Assembly: GCA_036435485.1 (NCBI GenBank) | Contig: CM071598.1 | Span: forward strand, 175,718,148 to 175,782,147 | Direction: 5' to 3' | DNA from: Saposhnikovia divaricata | Lineage: Eukaryota; Streptophyta; Magnoliopsida; Apiales; Apiaceae | DNA length: 64,000 bases | Shown here: positions 1 to 11,027 of the stretch, piece by piece | Layout: every line of letters starts with the position of its first letter | Numbering within the stretch: the stretch's first letter is position 1 | Program-made: the position numbers and the translations under genes | Notes under the pieces: generated by a model | Told to the model about the DNA's origin: nothing | Seen by the model: only the letters and a program-made list of their open reading frames with translations | Database searches by the model: none

Positions 1-2
1 AT

Positions 3-2693
3 CTAGTTATGGCTTTTGGTCTAAAGAATGCAGGAGCTACTTACCAACGACTGGTGAATAAGATATTCGCCCGTCTGATTGGAAAAACCATGGAGGTATA
101 TGTTGATGACATGTTAGTCAAGAGCCTACTCAAGGCTGATCATATCGAGCACCTCGAGGAGGCATTTGAAGTGCTGAGGCACCATAAGATGATGTTGAAT
201 CCCGCCAAGTGTGCCTTTGGCGTTGGATCTGGAAAGTTTTTAGGGCTGATGGTTTCAAAGAGAGGCATTGAGGCCAATCCTGACAAGATCAAGGCGATTT
301 TAGACATGGAGCCACCACGCTCTATAAGAGATGTGTAGAAGTTGATAGGCCGAGTTGCAGCTTTAGGAAGATTCATCTCCAAGTCTGGTGACAAATGCTT
401 GCCTTTCTTTCAAGCGTTAAAGAAGGTGAAAAATTTTGAGTGGACACCTGAGAGCCAAGAGGCCTTTGAGCAACTGAAGAAGTACATGGTTGAAGCCCCG
501 TTGTTGACCAAACCAAGTCCTGGGGAGACTCTTTGTCTATACCTGGCGGTATCCGAACAAGCCCTGAGTGCTGTCCTTATTCGGGAAGTGGAAAAAGTCC
601 AGAAACCTATCTACTATGTGAGCAAAGTGTTGTATGGGGCTGAGTTGAATTACTCACCCATAGAAAAGTTTGCTTTGGCATTAGTAACTGCCTCAAGGAA
701 GTTGCGGCCTTACTTTCAGGCACATAAGATTCAAGTTCTGACAAACCAGCAGTTGAGGAACATATTGCATAGCCCTAAGGCCAGTGGAAGGCTAATCAAA
801 TGGGCGATTGAGTTAGGAGAGTTTGATATCACATACAAGCCTCGGACAGCCATCAAGGCTCAGGCATTGGCTGATTTCGTGGTTGAATGCACTATTAACA
901 ACCAAGAAGTCGGGGGGCAAGAGATAATGACTACCCCTGGGCAAGAGAAAAAAGAAGAGGAACTTACACCTGATCTGAAGGAATATTGGGTGCTCTATTT
1001 TGATGGAGCATCAAAAACAAAATCTAGTGGTGCAGGTTTGGTTTTGCAAAGCCCCGATGGGTTCACAGTTGAGTAAGCTTTAAAGTTGGATTTTCCTACT
1101 ACCAACAATGAGGCGGAGTATGAGGCATTAATAGCTGGTTTGGGTTTGGCTAGAATCATGAGGGTCAAAAATCTCAAAGTTTGTGGAGATTCAAGGCTTG
1201 TGGTATCACAAGTAAATGGTGAATTCGAGGCTAAGGATGAGACTATGGCGAAATACCTGAGAGTAGTAAAGGCTGTTATGTCTCAGTTTGAGGAGTGCTA
1301 TGTTGAGCACATTCCGAGAGAAGAAAACAATAAGGCCGATGCCCCGTCTAAATTTGCTTCTTCTGAGATAGAAAATTATGCTGGGAGTGTCTACTTTCAG
1401 GTCTTGAAGGCCCCGACCGTTAACTCAAAGTTATTGGCACCAATTGATATAGGAGGCTCTTGGATAGATCCTATCAAGGCACACCTTGAGACCGGGTGGC
1501 TCCCAGGTAATGCCTTGGAGGCATGAAAACTTTCAGTAAGAGCATTGAGATATACTTTGATTGAGGGCATTCTGTACAAAAGGTCGTTTGTCATCCCATA
1601 CTGGAAGTGTCTAAGGCCTCAAGAGGCAAGGGAAGCATTAGAGGAAGTTCATGAAGGGATCTGTGGGCAACACTTGGGGGGCAGAGCCCTAGCTCACAAG
1701 ATAATTCGTTTAGGGTTCTATTGGCCGGAGATGTTGGCTGATGCACAAAACTATGTCAAGAGATGTGAGAGATGCCAGAAGCATGCCCCAATTGTGAGGC
1801 AACCGCCTGAGATGTTAACTTCAGTTAACTCTCCCATTCCATTTGCGATGTGGGGGATGGATATACTTGGACCTTTTCCCATGGCTTCAGCACAAAGGAA
1901 ATTCCTGATAGGGGCCATTGATTACTTCACTAAGTGGATTGAGGCTAAACCTCTGGCCAAGATAACCACCAAGCAAGTTTCCCAGTTCTTTTGGGAGAAC
2001 ATAATTTGCAGATACGAAATCCCACGAATCCTTGTAACAGATAATGGGACACAGTTCAATAATGAAGAGTTCAAGAAGTATTATGAAGAGAATGCGATTG
2101 AGCTCCGTTTTACCTCAGTGGCACATCCACAAGCCAATGGGCAAGCTGAGGTAGCTAATCGAATTATCCTTGATGGACTGAAGAAGAGGGTCGAACGCTC
2201 TAGGAACACTTGGGTAGATGAATTGTTGCCCATACTTTGGGCATATCGTACCACTTGTAAGGTAACAACTAGAGCAACCCCATTTCTGCTGGCTTATGGA
2301 GCTGAGGCAGTTGTGCCTTTGGAGATCATGCAAGCATCACCTCGAGTCGAGGCATATGAGCCAGAAACTAATGAAGAAGGGATGAGACTTGCCCTTGACT
2401 TAATTGACGAGGTTAGAGATGAAGCTAATGCTAGGAATGCTGAATATCAGAAGAGAGCCTCTTTTCATTACAACCAGAGAGTTAAGGAAAGATTCTTTCG
2501 ACAAGGCGACATGGTTCTAAGGAAGATTGAAGCCTCAGGAGTTGGCCAAAAAGGAAAGTTAGCACCAAACTGGGAAGGACCGTATTTAGTCATAAAGGTG
2601 TTAGGACGAGGATCCTACAAGTTAGAAACCTTGGATGGGATTGAGGTGCCCCGAACTTGGCATGCTGTGAACCTCAAAGTTTATTATGTTTAA
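3..2693 (+). pseudogene. pol: pol polyprotein of element A (RT, two RNase H, integrase), three in-frame stops
   Basis: One reading frame is open from the window edge to 2693 except for stops at 336-338 (TAG), 1074-1076 (TAA) and 1524-1526 (TGA). Domains in order: the C-terminal half of reverse transcriptase with the YVDD active-site motif (99-110); a Ty3-type RNase H tether (about 440-890) whose expected first catalytic Asp is replaced (LAVSEQALSA); a second RNase H (about 980-1370) with Asp in YFDGAS, Glu in NNEAEYEAL, Asp in GDSRLV and Asp in NNKADA; an integrase His2-Cys2 zinc finger (about 1640-1785); the integrase core with Asp in WGMDILGP, Asp in VTDNGTQF and Glu in NGQAEVANR; and a C-terminal GPY module (NWEGPYLV). 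All three stops can be explained by C-to-T change from CAG, CAA and CGA. The 1074 stop lies inside the second RNase H, so no working polyprotein is expected. Confidence 0.93.
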
Positions 2694-3117
2694 GTTCTTT
2701 TGACAAAGGCTTGGACTTTTATCTATTTATTAGGAATAAGGTTCGAATGTAACCATTATAGAGCATGTGGCTCCCAGTAGGAGATAGAGTATCTATGTAA
2801 GGGTTGAACCCATCTTATTGATGTCCTTTGACAGCATAATGGAATTTATTCTGTTTTCTCTATTAGTTATTCTTCCTTGTTAGAACAAACGAAAGACGAA
2901 TGTTGAACCAACTTGTTGATTTAGTACCAGCCAGGAGGCCAAGTACTCGAAAAATTCTAAAGTTTAACGAACTATGAGCAAAAACAAGAAAAATGAACAA
3001 CAGAAATTAACTGCATAAATAGTTAAGTTAAAAGTTACACAAACAAAGGCCCGAAGGCTATCAAGCCAAATGGCGGAAACCAAGAGTTCAGGTAAACAAA
3101 AGATAAATATATAAAGC
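2694..3117 (+). other. Non-coding spacer between pol and antisense gene of element A
   Basis: No reading frame of interest is seen. The stretch about 2730-2830 has a diverged copy at about 25625-25735 in element C, where it lies upstream of reverse transcriptase rather than downstream of integrase. Confidence 0.6.
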
Positions 3118-5029
3118 TTAAGGGGCCTTAGGGGCCTCTTTAGCAGGAGAATCATCCTCAGAGCTAGTGTAAGTAGTGGATCCATCCTCAGCAGAATTAG
3201 CAGCACCAGACCGAACTAGAGGAAGCTTAGGATCCAAGGCTGAAGTGGTAGCGGTAGCATGCTCTTTGGCCAGAGCATCATCCTCCCCGAATAGCTCTTC
3301 ACTTGATCCAGGCTCGTTAACTACTAACGGGGCAGGAAGATGAGGGCTCACGAAGTTCGAAGGCTGGAATAAGCCAGGATGGCTCCTCAGAACTGCCTCA
3401 ATGGCCTTGTTCCAACCCTCAGAAAACTGGCTAGGAAAGAGCATCTCATCATGCTGATCCATGAGAGTCTTGTACTCATCCGAATCCAGATAGTCATCAA
3501 TCAGCTTCTCCTTGTCATCCTTCAGAGCAACTAGCTCCGCATGCATCCTAACCATCTCTTCATCTTTTTTCTTTAGCTGCTCTTCCAGCTGGTTAATGTG
3601 GAGACTCTTCTTCTGAGACTCAGTCTCAAAATCTTTGGCCTTCTCCTTCCAGGCTTTGGCTTCATGAACCAAGCTCTGAAAATGGACGTTAGCCTGCGTG
3701 AAAGGTTAGCATTAAAATCAAATAATGAATCTAAGCCGTCAAGGTACTGAAAAGACAAAGTTCGAGACTCACCACAGCAATAGCCTGAGCGCCAAGCGAC
3801 TCTGACTCTCCAATACCTCCATTAAGGACCATGTCCTTAAAGTCAGGAGTGGTGATTGAGTTCAAAGACCAATCCATAGAATGCTTGGTAGAGCCCACCA
3901 CAGAATCCTACTTTCTGAAGCCCCAGGGAGGCCTAAAAACTGTCGACTGGACGTTAACCTGGGAGCTCCCCTCCAATCCAGCTATGTCACCATACCTCAG
4001 GTCTCCTTTCTGGACCTTGTGAGGGTGTAGAAAAGAAGGCTCCGTATTTTTCCCTCGAGGGTCAGCAGTCCTCTTAGCTCGAGCCATCCTGGAAGTCTCT
4101 TCATCAGGAAAGGGCGCAGCCTCCACAACCAACTTCGCAACTACAAAAATAAACAAAAACGAGTTGGAATAAATTCAGTAAAAAAGTAAATGGCAAAGAT
4201 TAGTAAGAAAATTACCCCGTTCAGAAACTCTTGAAAGGCCTACTTTCCTCAGAGATTCCTCGTTTAAAAGGCTTAGGCACGTAATAGAACTGCCATCTGC
4301 CTGGGTCAGAGTATTATAAGCGGCCTGTTCCTCGGTATTAAGGACGATTCCCTTAGCGCTTCCGTCTGAAACTCTCGAAAAGGTCTGCCTAAAGAGAGTG
4401 CCCCAGTCACCTCCGTCCCACTCTAAGTATGCAAACTCATTTTTCCAGCCCGTATTATTATCAGGGATAGACTTGCCATTAAAAAGTGGAGGAACTCTAG
4501 GGCGGAGTTTAACATATACCCAGCCAGGGTTCGTGGCAGGACTATTGTAAAATTGAAAAATTTTGCGAAAAAGTGCAATAGATAAAGGGAGTTGTTGTCT
4601 GAGACACAAAACTATGAAACATAAGATAATCCTCCACGCATTTGGCGGGAGTTGACACGGACTAATCTGAACATCAGTTAAAAGTCTAGGAATGAATTCA
4701 TGAAACGGAAAGCGGAGATCAGCTACTAAACTCTCCCTATAGACACACAAAGAATTGGGTTTCCAGTGATAAGGTTTGTCACCTGGCTCAGCTGGGACAA
4801 GTTTATAAGGTGACTTGATCTTAAAAAGTTTGTTATATCTAGTAATTTCCTCAACATCATGATATGAGCTACAGCAGTCATACGCATCTAATTCAGACAA
4901 AGAAGGGTAATCGTCTCCACGTTGATTTAACATGTCTACTAGAGATGTGTAAGAAGAACGAATGGTGATCGTACCTTTGGAGGAGGCAGAATTCATTTTT
5001 ACAAGACGGGACTTAGCTTTGTCCTCCAT
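3118..5029 (-). pseudogene. Antisense spliced gene of element A, 'gypsy-type transposase' (Transposase_28-like) protein
   Basis: I model three minus-strand exons: 5029-4216, 4140-3773 and 3693-3118. Both introns have GT donors (GTAATTTT at 4215; GTGAGTCT at 3772) and AG acceptors (TTTTTGTAG ending at 4141; CACGCAG ending at 3694). The exons sum to 1758 bp, exactly 586 codons, and the frame is kept across both junctions. Exon 1 (from about residue 100) resembles the plant family annotated as putative gypsy-type transposon protein (Transposase_28), around FHEFIPRLLTDVQISPCQL. Exon 3 starts with a charged coiled-coil-like segment (QLEEQLKKKDEEM) and ends in an acidic Ser/Thr-rich tail. One TAG in exon 2 (3910-3908) breaks the frame. 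I chose the ATG at 5029 over an upstream in-frame Met at 5302 because the extra N-terminus is low in family resemblance and lies next to a TATA-like site. The function is unknown; antisense genes at this place are known from Tat elements. Confidence 0.75.
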
Positions 5030-5290
5030 TGATGCTCCTGGAAAAAGGTTTGAAGCTCCACTAAAACCCAGAAAATATGAAGATTTGAAGAAATCTTCAA
5101 AGAAAACCCAGAAAATATGAAGGTTTGAAGAAATCTTCAAGGAAAAACCCAGAAACCACCGTGAGGGGGAGGAGCTTCGCCAAAAAACTCTCACCGGAAA
5201 TCGCCTTAAAATAAAAAGAACTATAGAGAGAATCTCTAGTGAAGTGTTTGAGTAGAAGTGAGAATGAGAAAGTGAAATCTCCACTCTCAC

Positions 5291-5300
5291 TCTTATATGC
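5291..5300 (-). promoter_or_regulatory. Possible TATA box of the antisense gene
   Basis: On the minus strand this reads GCATATAAGA, about 265 bases before the chosen ATG, followed by a CT-rich stretch typical of a plant 5' leader. It suggests the antisense gene has its own promoter. This is inference from motif and position only. Confidence 0.35.
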
Positions 5301-5655
5301 AACTATTCAGCCAGTTAAAATTCTTCCAAACGGTCAGAAAACCTACAGTGACAGGTCAAAATTTCAAAGTTGACCTACTAAGGGCCCATGAAACCGGCCC
5401 AAATTAAGGCCTAATTCTAGAACATTCTTAGAAAAATATCTTGGAAAAATATCATAGATATTTTGAAAAAATATCATAGACCAAAAACCCTAAATTTGGA
5501 TTCGAATTAAGAATAGCCTGGACAGGCCCAATAACAACCATGAGGTCAAGCCCATTCTAAAAAGAAAGAAGGTATTTTTATAAAAATACGCATGCCTGAA
5601 AAAAGTAATAAACCTATGAGGCCCAATAAGGAGAGGCCCAAAGCCAAAGTGGCCC

Positions 5656-6119
5656 TTATTTCGACCAGAATCCTGGTCGAAACGACCAAGAATCCTGGTC
5701 GAAAAACTCTTCGACCAAAGCGTTGGAAACGCCGTTATTTCGACCAGAATCCTGGTCGAAACGACCAAGAATCCTGGTCGAAAAACTCTTCGACCAAAGC
5801 GTTGGAAACGCCCTTATTTCGACCAGAATCCTGGTCGAAACGACCAAGATTCCTGGTCAAAAAACTCTTCGACCAAAGCCACTCTGAGGCCCTTATTTCG
5901 ACCAAGATCCTGGTCGAAACGACCAGGAATCCTGGTCGAAAATTCTTCGACCAAAACAAAATTGGACGATTATTTCGACCAAGATCCTGGTCGAAACGAC
6001 CAGGAATCCTGGTCGAAAATCCCTTCGAGCAGGAAACTAAAGAAGGCCTTATTTCGACCAGAATTCTGGTCGAATTCCTGGTCGAAATTCTGGTCGAAAA
6101 GGCTCAATCCTGGTCGAAA
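5656..6119 (+). repeat. 79-bp palindromic tandem repeat array in 3' region of element A
   Basis: Six units start at TTATTTCGACC at 5656, 5735, 5814, 5893, 5970 and 6049, so the period is 79 bp (77 once), and the last unit is partial. Each unit holds the dyad TTTCGACCAG-AATC-CTGGTCGAAA, then a second CCTGGTCGAAA half-site. Tandem repeats between integrase and 3' LTR are known for Tat-type elements. The monomer differs from the arrays at the same place in element C. Confidence 0.95.
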
Positions 6120-6444
6120 TTTGCTATGAAAAATTGATTCTTTGGCAGCAAATCTTCATGGACATGGAATTTTGATGAAGAAAATACCTGTGGGTACCAT
6201 AATAGGATAAATATGGAAATACAAGGAATTTCATAGATAATTCCTTGAGAAAGATATTCTGTAACTGAAGTTATGGAAGATAAATTGCTTAGCCTCGAAT
6301 AAGGCATATCGTCGTAAACGTGTCGGTCGCTCCGCACTTTGCATGAAGACGACATTTGTGAAACACTAGTGTACAAAACCCTGACCCAAGTCTCGAGAAA
6401 GGCAGTTAAAACTTCAAGGAAAACCTGATCAGTTTTCCTAGAAG

Positions 6445-6456
6445 TTGGGGGGCAAA
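6445..6456 (+). other. Polypurine tract of element A
   Basis: TTGGGGGGCAAA lies immediately before the LTR start TGATATGGG, the expected place for plus-strand DNA priming. The element C copy reads TTGGGCGGCAAA. Confidence 0.85.
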
Positions 6457-6975
6457 TGATATGGGCTGAAAATAAGCCCTAGAGACATATTTAATGTGGC
6501 ATTAAGTAGGCCAAGAATGGTCCAAACGTGGGGCCCACCAGGTGGGCCCAAAACCCCAATTATAATATTAATTTCGTGATTAATATTGGGGGTAATAAAC
6601 AGCTCAGCAATAAGAGTTGGATAAGGATATTATTTCCACCAGACTTAGCCACCAAGGCATCCAATTCAATATGGAAACTGATTCCTACAAGGAAGGAGTC
6701 TAGAACCTTCCTCAAGGCGGTGGCTTGCCCACCAAGTATCCGAATCCTACCATAATTCTAAGGCTTCTCAGCCTATATAAAGGGCCTGACCCCTCATTCT
6801 CAGAACTACGTTTTCTTGGCTTGATTCTCTAATACAGAGATACGTAGGCATTCTGTGAGGACCATTTAGTCTCGAACGCAGAAGAAGCCATTCAAGCACG
6901 AAGCTCACGAACCCTAAGCATTAAATACACAAACCCTAGCCGTAATAATCGTAACCTAGTTTTTGTTCCACAACA
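6457..6975 (+). repeat. 3' LTR of element A (519 bp)
   Basis: It starts TGATATGGGC and ends CCACAACA, giving TG...CA ends. It has a promoter-like TATATAA at 6774-6780. It is homologous to the LTRs at 22354-22852, 57721-58219 and 62288-62795. The boundaries are fixed by the polypurine tract on the left and by alignment with the other copies, two of which are followed by a primer binding site. Confidence 0.93.
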
Positions 6976-8063
6976 ATCATTATACCAAATTCATGAATAT
7001 CGAATAAAAGGTCCCCAATATCACAATTTTAACTTAAATGTTTCAAAATGTCACAACTCAAAAATATAACCTCAAATATCACACTAAAACATAAGATCTT
7101 GTTGTGTTTTGAGATTTTTTTTTTGATAACGCTATATCGTCTAGCATTTTCATTGTTGAAAACAATTCTTTATACAGCGTTACCCGCACACACAAGATAA
7201 TCCAGCGTTTTGCCTAGCAAAACAAGCCTTTAACTAGCGTTTTTCCAACATCACTATGACACACAACATCGTTCAGCGTTATGTATATATTAGTTTTAAC
7301 AAAGTACTCTCTTGATGGGCCTATGCATTTGGGCCTTCAAAACGTGAAATAAAACAACTTTTTAATACAAAACGTTTAATAATGTGACGTTTATCTTCCA
7401 TTTTTAATTTTTTTATGAAAAAAGTAAACTAAGGTAACACCATTTTAAGTAGAATTTTGGGGTTAAATAGTTTTTATTTGGATTCAACGGTTCCATTTGG
7501 GGTTTAGAAATATTCAACTTTTTAATTAAAATTTTTAAATTTTATTTGTATTCTCTTGGGGTTTCAACAGTTAACCTTTAGGGTTCAACAATTAACCTTT
7601 GGGGTTCAACAGTTCCGTTTTGGGTTTAGAAATATTCAGAACGACGAATAAACCGTATACGAATTTAGGGTTTAGGGTTAAAACCACAATTCATCTAGGT
7701 TTTCAGTTTAACCCAAATTTAAAACATAGTTTTAAATAGCATTTTCTGAGAATACGAAGTTTGATTTAGCGTTTCCTCATAAAAATACGTTTACGCCGGA
7801 GCTGCCATGATAGGGACCAACTCATCATATTATCTCTACAGATTTGATTTGATATTATCACATATGTTTAGGGATTTACTTTATTACTTGTGATTTGATT
7901 TTATATGATCTTTTAGGTTTGTTATTCGGTATATATAGACCGAACATGATACATTTCTAGGCACGTGGTTATATATATATTTTCTTGGGAATAATACTAT
8001 TGATTATTATTCTTGAGATGTAATTCTTGCGAAATTCTTCATTTTTTTATATTGTCCTGCATC
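6976..8063. other. Intergenic DNA before the F-box cluster
   Basis: No gene is seen. It is AT-rich, with an imperfect short duplication: a stretch ending in GGGTTTAGAAATATTCA occurs near 7482-7520 and again near 7603-7640. Confidence 0.5.
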
Positions 8064-9135
8064 ATGCCGGATGAAGTAATATGCGACAAGATACTGGTTC
8101 GGACTCCCGGTATGAACATTGGTAATCTAAATCATGGTTATCTTTATTCTCCAGTCCTAAGTTCGTAAAAGATCACCTCACTCGCTGTGCCATTCAAAAC
8201 CCTAATGACTACGATTGTCTCGTAGTTAAAAAGACAAAGGAATCTGTATTCTCTTCCGATACAAAGAAGAGTTGGAACTCTCTTGCGATAATTTGAATAA
8301 TTACCAATTGGTTGGTGCTGTTGGTGGCTTAGTTTGTTTACGTAACAGGCAAAAACTGTTATTATGGAATCCTGCCATTCATCAATATAAGGAATTTACT
8401 TTTCCGTCAGACTGTTTTCGTCCAAGGAATTTAATTGGACTCGGGTTTGATCCTGAAAATAATGATTACAAGGTTGTAGTATCATATCACTCTGCAGCTG
8501 GTTCAAGGTCTGCTAAAATTTACTCCTCTAAATCCGATTCTTGGAATGATATATTTGTTCCTGGTTATGATGTCTTTCCTGACAATTTGGACACTCCAAC
8601 TACTATTGTTAAGGATTGTCCTTGCTGGATATTTGATACATCCTCGGTGAAGTTTGATGCTACAAGTAATGAGTTCAAGTTGTTGCCTAAATTTTTTACT
8701 GAAGAGAATTATGAATTTGTGAATATGAATGACCATCTTACTTTGATGGAGTACGAGAAAAACGCTTCGAACTGTAAGGTGTATGTACATTCTTTAGATG
8801 AGGGATGTGGTGTTTGGAATAAGAGGTACAGTGTTGAACTATTCAGTACACCCGATTTACAATGCAAAAACTGGTGTCTGTCACAGGGTTTTAAGTATGG
8901 TGGTGAGATTGTATTTCAAGAGAGCGAACTGTTTTTCTGCTATGATCACAGAACTGATCCAGAAACACATACTCTCAGGCGTATCAATGGTACAAGATCT
9001 GTTTCTTCAAACAAATGTTTTAGTTATACACCTAGTTTGGTTTTCCTTGAAGGCATGAAGGCTATTTCACAAACCCCTCGTACACTTGTGCTGCGTATAG
9101 CTGGAAATAATGGATTTAGTATGAAATGGATATAG
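8064..9135 (+). pseudogene. F-box protein pseudogene (copy 1)
   Basis: Three fragments in three frames match the intact neighbour at 11028-12206. A frame from 8064 begins MPDEVICDKILVR, the first part of an F-box. A second from 8129 reads KSWLSLFSSPKFVKDHL. A third, 8272-9135 (287 residues), covers the C-terminal F-box-associated domain, including WNPAIHQYKEF and NDYKVVVSY. The middle of the F-box motif is shortened and there is another frameshift around 8245-8272. An intact F-box protein would bind SKP1 and deliver substrates to an SCF ubiquitin ligase; this copy cannot do so through its N-terminus. The 287-residue frame could still make a domain-only protein, but its ATG is internal to the ancestral gene. 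Confidence 0.8.
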
Positions 9136-11027
9136 GAACTAGCCAAAGAATTATAGCGAGAAAAGTATTATGTTGAAGGGAATAGCAATGGTACAATTTC
9201 CATTCCTTTTTCATTCCTACCAAAAAAGCATTGGTAACTGCTCTAAAACTCCTTGGCGAATTCCAGTACATTAAGAGAAGAATAATTCTTTTAGGCCATA
9301 TGTAAATTTAGACTGCTTAAGTGTCTTATTTGATTTCGAGCCCGAAGTGCTATAGGGTACTTGAAGGTCATGGTAATGATTTTCTAGCCGTACTTGAGAT
9401 TTATGCTTTATATATATTCATTATCTTTTGTGTGGGAGTTGTACATGTAGGTATTCATCAAGAATGGTTGTTTGCAAATTATGTCACCTGCCCTGAAGCT
9501 ACAACGTTGTACCAATTAATGCATGCAAGTATTCATCAAGAATGGTTGTTTATGAATTACCAGAATTTTAACTGGTGTCTAACTTGAACCACTGCTTACT
9601 AGAACTTCATGATTCTGGAGTTGACCTCTGTAAGACTAAAATCTTAAATATATGACACTGTGTTCACTCAGTCTCATTCAAGTTTTAAAATACATATATA
9701 GAAGGCTTGTCATTTAATGATGATTGCCGGAGTGGTAGAGAACTGGGTAACTAGGTGATTCGGTTCTTATTATTCCTTTTACACACATATGAAGTAATGT
9801 CTCGATATCATTTTTTTTTTCCATATATATCTTGTAATAAAACTACTGAAAATTTTAGCTATCCCTGTTGTCTGTGGATGACAAACAAAAAGATGTGTTT
9901 CTGGTACTAGCCAGAAATTCGCTTCATCTAGCATAGATTTTTTGGCTTAGAATAAGGTAAAAGCTGACCAAGCCAATGATGCCTCTAAATAGCCTTTCAT
10001 ATTATTAGTCACATTGGTACTGTAAGGCGCTTTTAAGCCCTTCACCAGTCACAGTCTTTCGTCAGTGTGCGATTGACTTCTGCTAAGAAAGAAAATTGGA
10101 ACGATGCTGCTGCATACTATAGTTTCTCTATAATGTAAGAATATTTAGTGTTTATGATAAACCTTTTTAAAGCAGAACACTAAATGCGGAGACCAAAGAT
10201 TGTTTATGATAATTAATATTTTGTGAACATTTATGCATCTAGTAAGAAAGTAATATTCATCGATTCCTCCATTTGTTTCTACAGGAATAAAACATAAACT
10301 TCATGTTTTACTTTCTCCCCCTCAGCTCTCACCTCTTTTCATGTTTCTCATCCTTCTCTTCTCCACCATCTGTGTATATATGTCATACATCTCTACCAAA
10401 CAGTCCATATTCAGCCAAGAAGCTTGAAATTATCATGCACAAAATAGCGAATGGAAACTATTTGTTTTTCATTTCTCTTTTCTTGTTATGGTCCATCATA
10501 TAAATTCAATTATGCTCACACACAAATGCCTTCAATGAGGCTTAAACAGTCGACCTGTTATTAGTTATTACCGATAGAAGAAGGTTCTTCAGTAGACTAA
10601 ACCTTGAATGGATATTATTGCCGGATGGGAGAATATCACTTACAGTTAATGCTAGTTTTTCCAGTTTTAATTAATCACGGAAATTTACTACGAATTTTAC
10701 AACCTGTGATAGAAAACAGATGAATTTGAGGATCTCAAGGAATTTATAAATGTACTCACATGTATATACTAAATAGATCCATTCTCTTCCCGTTTCCACA
10801 TATTTTTCCACAATCTTCAGATTGTGTATTGGAAATATAGTTACCTGTTGCGTATTCTCCTTATATGCAGCCTGCTTATGTGTTTCGATTGGCTTTGTGT
10901 ATTTTATATACGCATTGTGATGATGTGTATCTATTCGGTAAATGGTGTTACGTAGTATCTCTTATCCGGGACAGTATAAATATTAATAATTAGGTGATTT
11001 GGGTCATTTTCCAAAAGAACACTCAGA
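9136..11027. other. Intergenic DNA between F-box copies 1 and 2, including promoter of copy 2
   Basis: No gene is seen. Two copies of the phrase ATTCATCAAGAATGGTTGTT lie 75 bp apart at about 9458 and 9533. The stretch from about 10139 resembles 13196-13280 downstream of copy 2, which suggests the whole F-box unit was tandemly duplicated. From about 10754 to the gene, the sequence is shared with the promoter of copy 3. Confidence 0.5.

Larger units (their letters stand above)
1..6975 (+). mobile_element. Tat-type Ty3/gypsy retrotransposon A, 3' part
   Basis: This is the 3' part of a Ty3/gypsy LTR retrotransposon whose 5' LTR, gag and protease lie left of the window. In order it holds reverse transcriptase, an RNase H-like tether, a second RNase H, integrase, an antisense spliced gene, a 79-bp tandem array, a polypurine tract and the 3' LTR. 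A pol with two RNase H-like domains and an antisense gene before the 3' LTR is known for the Tat lineage, and I infer membership from that. The LTR and 3' untranslated region are clearly related to those of the elements at 22354-58219 and 62288-64000. The five bases after the LTR are ATCAT; the matching left duplication is outside the window. The element is defective, with stops in pol and in the antisense gene. Confidence 0.93.

Noticed and set aside
5030..5302. Longer start (Met at 5302) for the antisense gene
   Set aside because: The extra sequence includes the probable TATA box and leader and does not look like the rest of the protein.
5592..6137. 181-codon plus-strand frame and overlapping minus-strand frames across the CGACCAG array
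   Set aside because: The array period of 79 is not a multiple of three and all frames stay open because of repeat composition; no domain is present.
7126..7280. Inverted ATAACGCT and AGCGTTAT near 7126 and 7272 as ends of a MITE
   Set aside because: Only eight bases match and no target duplication was found.
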